61,937 bases of DNA, taken from contig JABJKO010000315.1 of NCBI GenBank assembly GCA_018660305.1, positions 1 to 61,937 of the forward strand. The letters run 5' to 3'. Below the pieces are notes generated by a model, which had not been told where the DNA came from, made no database searches, and saw only the letters and a program-made list of their open reading frames with translations. A program made the position numbers and the translations under genes. How positions within the stretch are numbered: position 1 is the stretch's first letter; each line of letters starts with the position of its first letter. Positions 1 through 7,709 of this stretch are shown piece after piece. This DNA comes from Rhodospirillaceae bacterium. GTDB taxonomy: Bacteria; Pseudomonadota; Alphaproteobacteria; MPNO01; UBA2964.

Positions 1-5
1 CTGTG

Positions 6-273
6 CTAGAGCCCTATACAGCTTAATTGAATCAATTTGATGGGGCGTATGGGCTTCCCGGTTAGGCGCGGTGCGCAGCGCGATGCTTGCGCATCGGGCA
101 AGCGCCGCAACGCAGCCGGGGCGCCCATACGACCCACCGAAGGCCGGGTTCTTTTGCCCCGTGGCGTCGTTGCGCGTCTTTGCCGATGCCGGGCATCGCC
201 ATGCGAAGCGCGCCTAACCACGGGGTAAAATAATCCCGGTCAAATGGTTCAATTAAGCTGTATAGGGCTCTAG
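6..273. repeat. Foldback (MITE-like) repeat upstream of rsmB
   Basis: The ends are a perfect 26-bp inverted repeat (6-31 against 248-273). Inner segments also pair, for example 60-70 against 209-219, so the whole 268 bp is an imperfect palindrome. No transposase or convincing coding sequence lies inside. The right end runs into the AGGA ribosome-binding site of rsmB (272-275). An inverted copy of the left end lies at 3327-3384. It looks like a non-autonomous foldback element, but I saw no clear target-site duplication because the left flank is only five bases. Confidence 0.75.
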
Positions 274-281
274 GATGACGC

Positions 282-1646
282 ATGTCATCTGAAACAGTCG
301 CCGAGCCGCAAGCAACCCAGTCTCCCGCCACCGGTCTGATCGCCCGGACGGTCGCGCTGAATTTGTTTCAGGAGGTGATGGCGCAGAACCGGTCTCTCGA
401 TGAGGCCATCGCGGCTTCCGTCCCGTTCCGCCAGCTTGAGGTGCGCGACCGGGCGTTTGTCCGGCTGCTGGTCACCGAAACCCTGCGGCGTCTCGGTCAG
501 ATCGACGTGCTGATCAAGGATTGTCTCGACCGGTCCCTGCCCCAGAGCGCCAATGTGGTCCGGGCTATTCTGCGGCTTGGCGTGGCGCAGATCGTGATCT
601 TGAAAACACCGTCCCATGCGGTGGTCGATACCGCCGTCCGGCTGTGTGTTCAATCGCGCAATCCCGGCCAGAAAGGGCTGGTGAACGCGGTTCTGCGGCG
701 GCTTGCCCGCGAGGCACCGGAGAAATTCGCCGCCCAGGATGCGGTGCGGCTGAACACCCCCAACTGGCTTTGGGAAAGCTGGGTCGCTTCTTACGGAGAA
801 GAGATCTGCCGCCGCATCGCCGCCGCCCATCTGACGGAACCGCCGCTGGATCTGACGGTGAAGGAGGGGGCGGATTCATGGGCGGAAAAGCTGGGCGGCG
901 CGGTTCTGCCCAGCGGCACCGTCCGGTTTCGCGCCGGCGGGGATATCGCCGCCCTGCCGGGTTTCGAGGAGGGCGCGTGGTGGGTGCAGGATGCAGCGGC
1001 GGCGCTTCCGGCGCGGCTGTTGTTGTCCGGTCTTGAAAGCGCTTCCGGGGATCGTACGATCCCCGATCACACCATCCTGGATTTGTGTGCTGCCCCGGGC
1101 GGTAAAACGGCACAGCTGGCCATGTCGGGTGCGCGCATCATCGCGCTCGACCGCTCCAAGCGGCGCAACCAGATTCTGCAGGAAAATCTCAAGCGCCTGA
1201 AGCTGGAAGCCGAGCTGGTGACCGCCGATGCGACCCAGTGGCGTCCCCAGGATCCGCCCGATGCCATTCTGCTGGACGCCCCCTGCACCGCAACCGGAAC
1301 CATCCGTCGGCACCCTGACATTGCCGGCAACAAGATGCCGAAGGATGTGCTCCGTCTGGCCGGCTTACAGCTGAATTTGTTGGCCGCGGCCGCTGATATG
1401 CTGCCGCCCGGCGGCCTGCTGGTCTATAGCGTGTGTTCGTTGCAGCCGGAAGAAGGCCCGGCGGTGGTGGAAGCATTCCTCGATCAGACTCCTCATGTAA
1501 GGCGGGAGCCGATCGCGGTATGGGAGACCGGCCTGCCGGACCTGATCATCACGGCGGAGGGCGATCTGCGCACGCTTCCCTGCCATCTGGCGTGTTCGGG
1601 CGGGATGGACGGATTCTACATTGCCCGCTTGAGACGGGCATCGTGA
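282..1646 (+). CDS. rsmB: 16S rRNA (cytosine-967-C5) methyltransferase RsmB
   Basis: RsmB methylates C967 of 16S rRNA using S-adenosylmethionine. The 454-residue length is normal. The N-terminal 150 residues form a NusB-like RNA-binding domain. The SAM motif LCAAPGGKT lies near residue 267, the PC motif (DAPC) near 333 and the second catalytic cysteine (SVCS) near 384, so the active site looks intact. ATG at 282 has AGGA at 272-275; that site touches the end of the upstream foldback element, so the element may supply or alter the leader. The 3' end overlaps the GTG start of the next gene by four bases. In related alphaproteobacteria rsmB is commonly followed by rpe; here other genes intervene. 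Confidence 0.95.
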   Translation: MSSETVAEPQATQSPATGLIARTVALNLFQEVMAQNRSLDEAIAASVPFRQLEVRDRAFVRLLVTETLRRLGQIDVLIKDCLDRSLPQSANVVRAILRLGVAQIVILKTPSHAVVDTAVRLCVQSRNPGQKGLVNAVLRRLAREAPEKFAAQDAVRLNTPNWLWESWVASYGEEICRRIAAAHLTEPPLDLTVKEGADSWAEKLGGAVLPSGTVRFRAGGDIAALPGFEEGAWWVQDAAAALPARLLLSGLESASGDRTIPDHTILDLCAAPGGKTAQLAMSGARIIALDRSKRRNQILQENLKRLKLEAELVTADATQWRPQDPPDAILLDAPCTATGTIRRHPDIAGNKMPKDVLRLAGLQLNLLAAAADMLPPGGLLVYSVCSLQPEEGPAVVEAFLDQTPHVRREPIAVWETGLPDLIITAEGDLRTLPCHLACSGGMDGFYIARLRRAS

Positions 1647-2650
1647 GCGGGACCGATCTTCTCCAAAAAACGCCCTTTGCCGCGGCCATGGCGGATTTGC
1701 CGCTTTGTTGTCTCGATGTGGGATCGCGCGGCGGCATGGAACCGGACCTGCTGCCCGCCGCCTTCGCCATAGATGCGGTGGGGTTCGAACCCGACCAGGC
1801 GGAATGCGACCGCCTGAACCGGGAAGCGGACGGCCCGTGGCGGTCGGCCCGATTTTTGCCCACTGCCCTTGCCGGAGGAAGCGGTAGCCGTACGCTCTAT
1901 CGGGCGCTCGACCCCGTATCCTCGTCCCTGTTGCCGCCTGTTCCGGCGACCGGGAAAAGGTTCAATCAGGAATCCTATTGCACCATCGTCGATCAATCCC
2001 CGCTGGAAACCCTCGGTCTGGATGAAGCAATCGATGGTTTCGGACTGTCCGCGCCGGATTATCTCAAACTCGACACCGAGGGGTCGGAGCTCGAAATCCT
2101 GCGCGGTGGCGAGAGAGCCCTGGCGACAGTATCGGTGATTAAAACCGAAGTCGGTTTCATGACCTTCCGCGACGGTCAGCCGCCGGCACGGGCGTTGGAC
2201 GATTTTTTGTCGGAACGGGGTTTCGAATTGGTCGCCCTGATCTCGCCCGCCCACTGGCGCCGACATGGACATGTCCTTCATCCTCGGGTGAGCCGCGAAT
2301 CCATCCCTTATTCCCGGGGCCAGCTGGCGCAGAGCGATTTCCTCTATATGCGGCATCCGGACGGGTTTGCGTTGGAAGGAGCCGACCGGGACACAATTGC
2401 GGCGCGGCGGCTGAAAGCGGCCTGGCTCGCCATGATTTACGGCTATTTCGACCGGGCGGAGGAATATCTCGCCGATTCCGACGCGACCCGGCTTCTCAGG
2501 GAGCGATGGCGGCTGGAGGCAGGGGAAGCGTTGCGTCTGGCGTCGCAAATCTCTGGTCGGGCGGCCTGGCGCCGAGCGCTGGTTCAGCATATGCGGGGTC
2601 TTGTCCCGTTGCTCCGTAACGGGCCCACTGCTCTCTCCCGCCGTCCGTGA
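1643..2650 (+). CDS. FkbM family SAM-dependent methyltransferase
   Basis: Likely an O-methyltransferase of the FkbM family, which usually methylates sugar or polyketide hydroxyls. Residues 24-32 carry a SAM-site motif (LDVGSRGG) and around residue 140 is KLDTEGSELEILRGG, the FkbM-type acidic motif. I chose GTG 1643 (335 residues) because it overlaps the rsmB stop in the classic four-base manner; ATG 1689 is an alternative. The C-terminal 90 residues, rich in Arg/Glu, are longer than the core fold needs. It sits with the SxtJ/DUF5989 pair between rsmB and rpe, so it probably belongs with surface-glycan modification rather than with ribosome maturation. Confidence 0.8.
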   Translation: MSGTDLLQKTPFAAAMADLPLCCLDVGSRGGMEPDLLPAAFAIDAVGFEPDQAECDRLNREADGPWRSARFLPTALAGGSGSRTLYRALDPVSSSLLPPVPATGKRFNQESYCTIVDQSPLETLGLDEAIDGFGLSAPDYLKLDTEGSELEILRGGERALATVSVIKTEVGFMTFRDGQPPARALDDFLSERGFELVALISPAHWRRHGHVLHPRVSRESIPYSRGQLAQSDFLYMRHPDGFALEGADRDTIAARRLKAAWLAMIYGYFDRAEEYLADSDATRLLRERWRLEAGEALRLASQISGRAAWRRALVQHMRGLVPLLRNGPTALSRRP

Positions 2651-2664
2651 GCTGTTGAAGTAAG

Positions 2665-2689
2665 GGATCGCTTGACGTACAAGCGGTCC
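2665..2689. other. Hairpin between FkbM gene and sxtJ-like gene
   Basis: GGATCGCTTG (2665-2674) pairs with CAAGCGGTCC (2680-2689) with one mismatch around a five-base loop. There is no U-run after it, so it is not a typical intrinsic terminator; it may stabilise an mRNA end. Confidence 0.4.
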
Positions 2690-2720
2690 ATCCAAGGGGG
2701 GTGTCAGGTATCTGCGAGCG

Positions 2721-3155
2721 ATGAATCAGGACGGGGCCACACACGAAAATTATCGACGAACGGATCCGGTGAAGACCTCATCGAACCAGTCCTTTGGTAT
2801 TGTCTTTACAATTGTCTTTTCGATCATCGGGTGCTGGCCGCTGCTCGGCGGGGGCACTCCTCACATCTGGGCATTGGTGGTGGCTGGTCTATTTCTGTCG
2901 CCGGCCATTTTCCGGCCCTCTCTGCTGGCGCCCCTCAACAAACTTTGGGCCCGATTTGGCCTGCTGCTGCACGGGGTCACCAACCCGGTCATCATGGGTC
3001 TGGTGTTTTTTCTGGCGGTCACGCCGACCGCGTTGGTGCTGAAAGTCCTGGGCAAGGACCCGTTGCGCCGGAAAATCGATGCCGCGGCGGATACCTACTG
3101 GATCGATCGTGAACCGCCGGGGCCGCCGCCTGACACCATGAAAAATCAATTCTGA
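2721..3155 (+). CDS. SxtJ family membrane protein (copy 1)
   Basis: A 144-residue small membrane protein with two or three hydrophobic segments (roughly residues 24-42, 47-65 and 85-110). It resembles the SxtJ family, which sits next to DUF5989 proteins and O-carbamoyltransferases in polysaccharide and saxitoxin clusters; its biochemical role is not known. A second, diverged copy is at 61050-61442, sharing the SFG start, the PLN-LW centre and the T-P turn. This copy is followed by its DUF5989 partner but not by a carbamoyltransferase. ATG 2721 was chosen; the longer reading from 2672 lies in another frame and is a shadow. Confidence 0.75.
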   Translation: MNQDGATHENYRRTDPVKTSSNQSFGIVFTIVFSIIGCWPLLGGGTPHIWALVVAGLFLSPAIFRPSLLAPLNKLWARFGLLLHGVTNPVIMGLVFFLAVTPTALVLKVLGKDPLRRKIDAAADTYWIDREPPGPPPDTMKNQF

Positions 3156-3163
3156 GATCTGTC

Positions 3164-3313
3164 ATGTCGTTTCTGCGCGAATTTTGGACTTTCCTGCGCG
3201 TCCGCAAGAAATTCTGGCTGCTGCCCATCATTATCATGATGTTGCTGTTCGGCGGTCTTGTCATCCTGACCCAGGGCTCAGCGGTGGCGCCGTTTATCTA
3301 TACTATCTTCTGA
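3164..3313 (+). CDS. DUF5989 family small membrane protein (copy 1)
   Basis: A 49-residue protein: a basic N-terminus with aromatic residues (FLREFW), one transmembrane helix and the family's closing motif QGSAVAPFIYTIF. It begins eight bases after the SxtJ stop. Its twin at 61457-61609 ends QGSSIAPFIYAIF. DUF5989 proteins accompany SxtJ and carbamoyltransferases; the function is unknown and a membrane-anchor or adaptor role is inference. The repeat copy at 3327-3384 begins 13 bases after the stop codon. Confidence 0.8.
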   Translation: MSFLREFWTFLRVRKKFWLLPIIIMMLLFGGLVILTQGSAVAPFIYTIF

Positions 3314-3326
3314 CCGGGCCGTGCCT

Positions 3327-3384
3327 GACCGGGAAGCCCAGACGCCCCATCAAATTGAGTCAATTTAGCTGTATAGGGCTCCAG
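3327..3384. repeat. Inverted copy of the end of the 6-273 foldback repeat
   Basis: These 58 bases match the reverse complement of about positions 6-63 with only a few changes; the shared core includes CGCCCCATCAAATTGA and CTGTATAGGGCTC. Only one end of the element is present, so it is a truncated copy. With the left element it brackets rsmB and the three genes that follow. Confidence 0.75.
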
Positions 3385-3533
3385 CTCCGGGTTATACAAG
3401 GCCGGCGGCAAGGTCGGGGTCTGTGGCAAAAATCGGCCCCGGACCGGCACTTTCTTTGTGATTGGCGCTTTATGGCGGGGTAGACCCATAGAGCCTGTTG
3501 CCGCTTTCGGCGCTAGCTGATAGGAATGCGAAA
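3385..3533 (+). promoter_or_regulatory. Probable promoter region of rpe
   Basis: No coding sequence is apparent. The gap probably carries the promoter for rpe; I could not assign -35/-10 boxes with confidence. TAGGAA at 3521-3526 is a good ribosome-binding site for GTG 3534. Confidence 0.35.
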
Positions 3534-4196
3534 GTGCAACAACCCGTTCGAATCGCTCCATCAATCCTGTCTGCTGACTTCGCCCGTCTGGGCGAAGAAG
3601 TCGGCGCTGTGGCGTCTGCCGGCGCCGACTGGATTCATGTGGATGTGATGGACGGGCATTTTGTTCCCAACATCACCATCGGGCCGGATGTGGTCAAAGC
3701 ACTGCGCGGGTCGACGGATATTCCCTTCGACGTTCATCTTATGATTTCGCCGGTGGATCCCTATATCGAGAAGTTCGCCGAGGCGGGATCCGATATCATT
3801 ACGGTGCATGCCGAAGCCGGACCCCATCTGCACCGCACGATCCAACACATCAAATCTTTCGGCAAAAAGGCCGGTGTCTCACTCAACCCATCGACCTCGG
3901 CAAGTGCTGTCGAGCAAGTCATGGGCGATATCGATTTGATTTTGGTCATGACGGTCAATCCGGGATTTGGCGGGCAAAGCTTTATCCATAGCCAGATCGA
4001 GAAAATTCGAACATTGCGGCGCATGATCGATGAGACCGGGCGGACCATAGATCTCGAAGTCGATGGCGGAATAAACGAGAACACCGCCCGACAAGCAATT
4101 TCTGCCGGTGCCGACGTGCTGGTCGCCGGTACAGCGACATTTAAGGGCGGACCTGAAAACTATGCCGGCAACATACAAAAGCTGCGCGATAGCTGA
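3534..4196 (+). CDS. rpe: Ribulose-phosphate 3-epimerase
   Basis: Interconverts ribulose 5-phosphate and xylulose 5-phosphate in the pentose phosphate and Calvin pathways. The TIM-barrel signatures are all present: APSILSADF near the N-terminus, [28 protein letters not shown] and DGGIN. From GTG 3534 the protein has 220 residues, the family's usual size. I preferred this start to the upstream TTG 3498 because it has a ribosome-binding site at normal spacing and puts the first strand at the N-terminus. It is followed 60 bases later by a heparinase II/III family gene, a common alphaproteobacterial pairing. Confidence 0.95.
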   Translation: MQQPVRIAPSILSADFARLGEEVGAVASAGADWIHVDVMDGHFVPNITIGPDVVKALRGSTDIPFDVHLMISPVDPYIEKFAEAGSDIITVHAEAGPHLHRTIQHIKSFGKKAGVSLNPSTSASAVEQVMGDIDLILVMTVNPGFGGQSFIHSQIEKIRTLRRMIDETGRTIDLEVDGGINENTARQAISAGADVLVAGTATFKGGPENYAGNIQKLRDS

Positions 4197-4256
4197 TCCC
4201 GCAGTGCCGCAAACCTTACCCGCGCTCTCTTTCCGTCTTTATCGGCCCGGCCAAGG

Positions 4257-5924
4257 ATGACGACACCTGGGCGCACAGGCATGGCGCGTGTTCCCGGGCC
4301 GCGCCCCACCGGTTGGCGGCGGTCTTTTGCCCTGTTTCAGCCGTTCTTCGCCACCAGGCTCTATCAGCTTACCCTGCCCCGGAATGCCGCGCCGCCGGAT
4401 GGGTTTACCCCGACCGATATGTGGCCCGGCGATGGCAATCGCGGCGCCGTTATCGTCAAGGGCGATTTCGAATTCGCCGGTCAGGCCATTCGGGAGGCCG
4501 ATGCACCGTGGCTTGCGGCCGGTATCTCGACGGAGTGGCTGGAAGCCATAAGCACCTTTGACTGGCTCCGTGATTTACGGGCATCGGGCAGTGACGCGGC
4601 GCGTAGCCGGGCGCGCGCCCTGGTTTACCGCTGGGCCGATAGTCATGGATCATGGAATGCCATCGCCTGGCAGCCCGGTCCGTTGGGTGCCCGTGTCGCC
4701 AATTGGCTCGGTCACCGGGAATTTCTTCTGGCGGGATCCGATCTGGCCTTTCAGGATTCGTATTTTCTCAGCCTGCGCCGACAGACCAGGCATTTGCAGC
4801 GTGTTGCGGGGTTTGCCGCCGCCGGGACGACGCGGATCGTCGTTCTGAAGGGGCTGATCTACGCCGCCCTGACATTCAACAATCCGAAATTACTGTCACG
4901 CTGGATACGCCTTCTTCAAAAGGAAACCGATCAGCTGATCCTGGGCGATGGCGGAAATCTGATGCGCAATCCGAGCCAGCAGCTCGCCATCATGCGCCAT
5001 CTGATCGATATTCGCTCCGCGTTGCGTGACGGCCAGCAGGAGGTGCCGCACTGGCTGCAGACGACCATCGATCGCATGGCTCCCATGCTGCGGTTTTTTC
5101 GCCATGGGGACGGCGGGCTCGCCCTGTTCAATGGTAGCCATGAGGAAGAAGGGTTGCTTCTCGATGTGGTTCTGACGCGATCGGAAGCCCGCGGCAAGGC
5201 GCTTGAATCCGCGCCCCATAGCGGTTTTGAGCGGCTGGTCGCCAACCGCACGGCGATCATCATGGATGTGGGATCAGCGCCGCCGCCGGGTGTCGATTCC
5301 TTGGCCCATGCCGGCGCGCTCAGTTTCGAAATGAGTGTCGGCAAGGATCGGCTGGTGGTGAATTGCGGTGCGCATCAGGGCGATAACGCCGCCTGGATCG
5401 CCGCCCAGCGGACGACCGCCGCCCATTCGACGGTGACGGTCGAAGACGTGAATTCGGCCCAAATTCTCGAGAAGGGAGGGTTCGGCGGCAGGCCGCCTAC
5501 CGCAACGGTCGATCGCAAAGAGGCCGATGGTGACATCTGGATTGATGGGACACATGACGGCTACCAGCGGACATTCGGTCTGGTCCATGAGAGGCGGCTC
5601 TATTTGTCGGCCAATGGTGGTGATGTGCGCGGCGAAGATACCCTGACCGGCGAGGGCAACCATAAGTTCGTCGTGCGGTTTCATCTGCACCCCACGGTAC
5701 GGGCCTCCATGGTTCAGGAAGGCAATGCCGTGCTGCTACGCCCGCCAACCGGAACCGGCTGGCGTTTCCGCGCCTCAGGGGGGGTGGTTTCAGTGCAGGA
5801 AAGCGTTTATCTCGGCCAGGGCTATGACGTCAAACGAACCGAGCAGATCGCGGTTTCCTCGGCAACGCAAAACGGCCAGGGCCAGGTCAAATGGGCCCTG
5901 ACCCAGCTTTCCGCCAACGATTAA
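4257..5924 (+). CDS. Heparinase II/III family protein
   Basis: A 555-residue protein with the two-part layout of the heparinase II/III family: an alpha-helical N-terminal region (about residues 60-300, including a WNAIAWQPGPLGARVANW segment) and a beta-rich C-terminal region (about 330-540) starting with the HAGALSFEMSVG segment that usually carries catalytic His/Tyr. In alphaproteobacteria this gene typically sits between rpe and purH; purH is not seen here. The substrate is unknown and may be an acidic polysaccharide. No signal peptide is obvious. ATG 4257 has AAGG almost touching it, so ATG 4281 is possible. Confidence 0.85.
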   Translation: MTTPGRTGMARVPGPRPTGWRRSFALFQPFFATRLYQLTLPRNAAPPDGFTPTDMWPGDGNRGAVIVKGDFEFAGQAIREADAPWLAAGISTEWLEAISTFDWLRDLRASGSDAARSRARALVYRWADSHGSWNAIAWQPGPLGARVANWLGHREFLLAGSDLAFQDSYFLSLRRQTRHLQRVAGFAAAGTTRIVVLKGLIYAALTFNNPKLLSRWIRLLQKETDQLILGDGGNLMRNPSQQLAIMRHLIDIRSALRDGQQEVPHWLQTTIDRMAPMLRFFRHGDGGLALFNGSHEEEGLLLDVVLTRSEARGKALESAPHSGFERLVANRTAIIMDVGSAPPPGVDSLAHAGALSFEMSVGKDRLVVNCGAHQGDNAAWIAAQRTTAAHSTVTVEDVNSAQILEKGGFGGRPPTATVDRKEADGDIWIDGTHDGYQRTFGLVHERRLYLSANGGDVRGEDTLTGEGNHKFVVRFHLHPTVRASMVQEGNAVLLRPPTGTGWRFRASGGVVSVQESVYLGQGYDVKRTEQIAVSSATQNGQGQVKWALTQLSAND

Positions 5925-5944
5925 TGGTATTTTGCCATCGACAC

Positions 5945-6009
5945 GGGCGGGTCTGAGATCCGCCCCTACATCTCAGTAGATCATGTTGGGGCCAGTCTAA
6001 GACTGGCCC
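5945..6009. terminator. Hairpins between convergent genes
   Basis: Two stems lie between the convergent heparinase-like and dehydrogenase genes: GGGCGG/CCGCCC (5945-5965) and a perfect nine-base stem GGGCCAGTC/GACTGGCCC with a three-base loop (5989-6009). Neither has a strong U-tract, so bidirectional termination is plausible but not certain. Confidence 0.4.
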
Positions 6010-6040
6010 GCAACAGCGAAACATTGATGGGAAAACGTGT

Positions 6041-7324
6041 TTAAAGCTGCCAGCGGACGAAGTTGGCGGGAAGCAAGCGTTTTCGCCACATGCCCTTCAC
6101 GTCGGCGATGATACCGTCCTTGGTCAGCATGGCGTGGAAATTGTCGTCGGTCAGGACCGGGTACGGCTCGTGCGGCACGGCGCCGACGATGCAATCATAT
6201 CCGGTGGCGTCATCCAGCGACGGCAGCAGCGATACGTCGAAGACCTGTTTCGCTTCTTCGGGATAGGCGAAGGCGTCATGGACATCCACCACGAACCCCC
6301 GTGAGGTCAGCCCGTTAATGATATCGATCACGTGGGAATTCCGCAGATCCGGCACATTTTCCTTAAACGTGATGCCCAGCATGAGGACCCGCGCACCGGC
6401 GCCCTTGCCTTTGATGGCAATTTCCCGCGCGATGCATTCGGCGACATAGCCGCCCATGTTGTCGTTGATCCGCCTTCCCGCGAGAATGATCTCCGGGTGA
6501 TGGCCGATGGCGGTGGCGGCATGGGCCAGATAAAACGGATCGACGCCGATACAGTGTCCGCCCACCAGACCCGGCGAGAAATTCAGGAAATTCCATTTGG
6601 TGCCGGCGGCTTCGAGTACGTCATGAACCGACAGGCCCATTTTCTGGAAGATGGTCGCAACCTCGTTGACGAAGGCGATGTTGATGTCGCGCTGCGCATT
6701 CTCGATCACCTTGGCCGCCTCGGCGGTCTTGATGTCGCGGGCGAGGAAGACGCCGCCCGAGGTCAGCGCGCCATACATGTCGCCCAGGATCTTGGTGACT
6801 TCCGGAGTCTGGCCGGCGACAACCTTGGTGATGCGGTCGACCGTATGTTCGCGGTCACCGGGGTTGATGCGTTCCGGCGAATAGCCGAGGAAAAAATCCT
6901 CCCCGCATTTGAGGCCCGATGCCGCTTCCAGTTCCGGGCCGGCGATGTCTTCGGTTACGCCGGGGTAGACCGTCGATTCGTAAACAACGATAGCGCCCTT
7001 CTGGATGATTCCGCCAACCATGCGGCTGGCGCCGCGCACCGCCCCGAGATCGGGAACATTGTGTTCGTCCACCGGGGTCGGAACCGTGACGATATAAATA
7101 TCAGAACCCGCGATATCCGAAGGCTCGCAGGTAAAGCTCATGGAAGTATCGCAGAGCCGATCCCGGTCGATCTCCCGCGTGCGGTCATGACCGGCTTTCA
7201 GTTCCTCGACGCGCCCCGTGTCGATATCGAGGCCAATGACCGGCATATGCTTGGCCAGGTGGACGGCAAGCGGCAATCCGACATACCCCAGCCCGATTAC
7301 CGCAACCTTTTTTGTATCCGCCAT
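6041..7324 (-). CDS. UDP-HexNAc 6-dehydrogenase (WbpO/TviB type)
   Basis: A 427-residue nucleotide-sugar dehydrogenase that oxidises the C6 of a UDP-sugar to a uronic acid with NAD+. The Rossmann motif GLGYVGLPLA is at residues 11-20, conserved Lys at 205, and GGHCIGVDPFYL places the catalytic cysteine at 258. The closest family features (VPTPVDEHNVPDL, GTKWNFLNFSPGLVGGHC) point to UDP-GalNAc/GlcNAc dehydrogenases (TviB/WbpO/VipA) rather than UDP-glucose dehydrogenase. It runs opposite to its neighbours, so it has its own promoter within 7325-7709. It likely supplies a uronate for the glycan encoded nearby. Confidence 0.88.
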   Translation of the reverse strand: MADTKKVAVIGLGYVGLPLAVHLAKHMPVIGLDIDTGRVEELKAGHDRTREIDRDRLCDTSMSFTCEPSDIAGSDIYIVTVPTPVDEHNVPDLGAVRGASRMVGGIIQKGAIVVYESTVYPGVTEDIAGPELEAASGLKCGEDFFLGYSPERINPGDREHTVDRITKVVAGQTPEVTKILGDMYGALTSGGVFLARDIKTAEAAKVIENAQRDINIAFVNEVATIFQKMGLSVHDVLEAAGTKWNFLNFSPGLVGGHCIGVDPFYLAHAATAIGHHPEIILAGRRINDNMGGYVAECIAREIAIKGKGAGARVLMLGITFKENVPDLRNSHVIDIINGLTSRGFVVDVHDAFAYPEEAKQVFDVSLLPSLDDATGYDCIVGAVPHEPYPVLTDDNFHAMLTKDGIIADVKGMWRKRLLPANFVRWQL

Positions 7325-7709
7325 TCATAAAACTCCATCAATGGGCGAATCCGTGTAACGCGTGGGCCCGCCATATGTCAATTTATTGTACCGTCGTCCG
7401 TTGATGTCCGGCCGTCATCGCTAAGCCCTGAGGTCACGGAATTCTTCATCCATTAACGCCTGCGCCCAACGATATAGCGTTATATGCCAAAATCTTAACG
7501 ATATGGTTATTTCAAGAGCCGGAAATCTTTAACCCGCAGAAACAAGCAGCTTGCCGGATGGTTGTGGCAAGGTCTGTTCTCACCCTGGATTTGCTCCTAT
7601 AACCCAAATCTATTTTTGGCCGATTCGCACGGCTCTGGTAGGTTGTCGCCGGATTTCCGTGGTTTGCGCCGTTGCATCAATTAATTCATCTACCTAACCG
7701 TTAGGATCA
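7325..7709. promoter_or_regulatory. Divergent intergenic region
   Basis: A 385-base gap between divergent genes, more A/T-rich than its surroundings and without convincing coding content. It holds the direct repeat AACGATAT (7468-7475 and 7497-7504, 29 bases apart); the first copy is part of the small palindrome AACG-ATATAG-CGTT. A palindrome CCTAAC-C-GTTAGG (7693-7705) covers the ribosome-binding site of the rightward gene. Promoters for both directions are expected, but I could not assign boxes. Confidence 0.4.

Noticed and set aside
282..1646. Several long overlapping frames in GC-rich genes (for example 285-830 and 565-1113 on the minus strand).
   Set aside because: They are codon-shadow frames of rsmB with no recognisable motifs.
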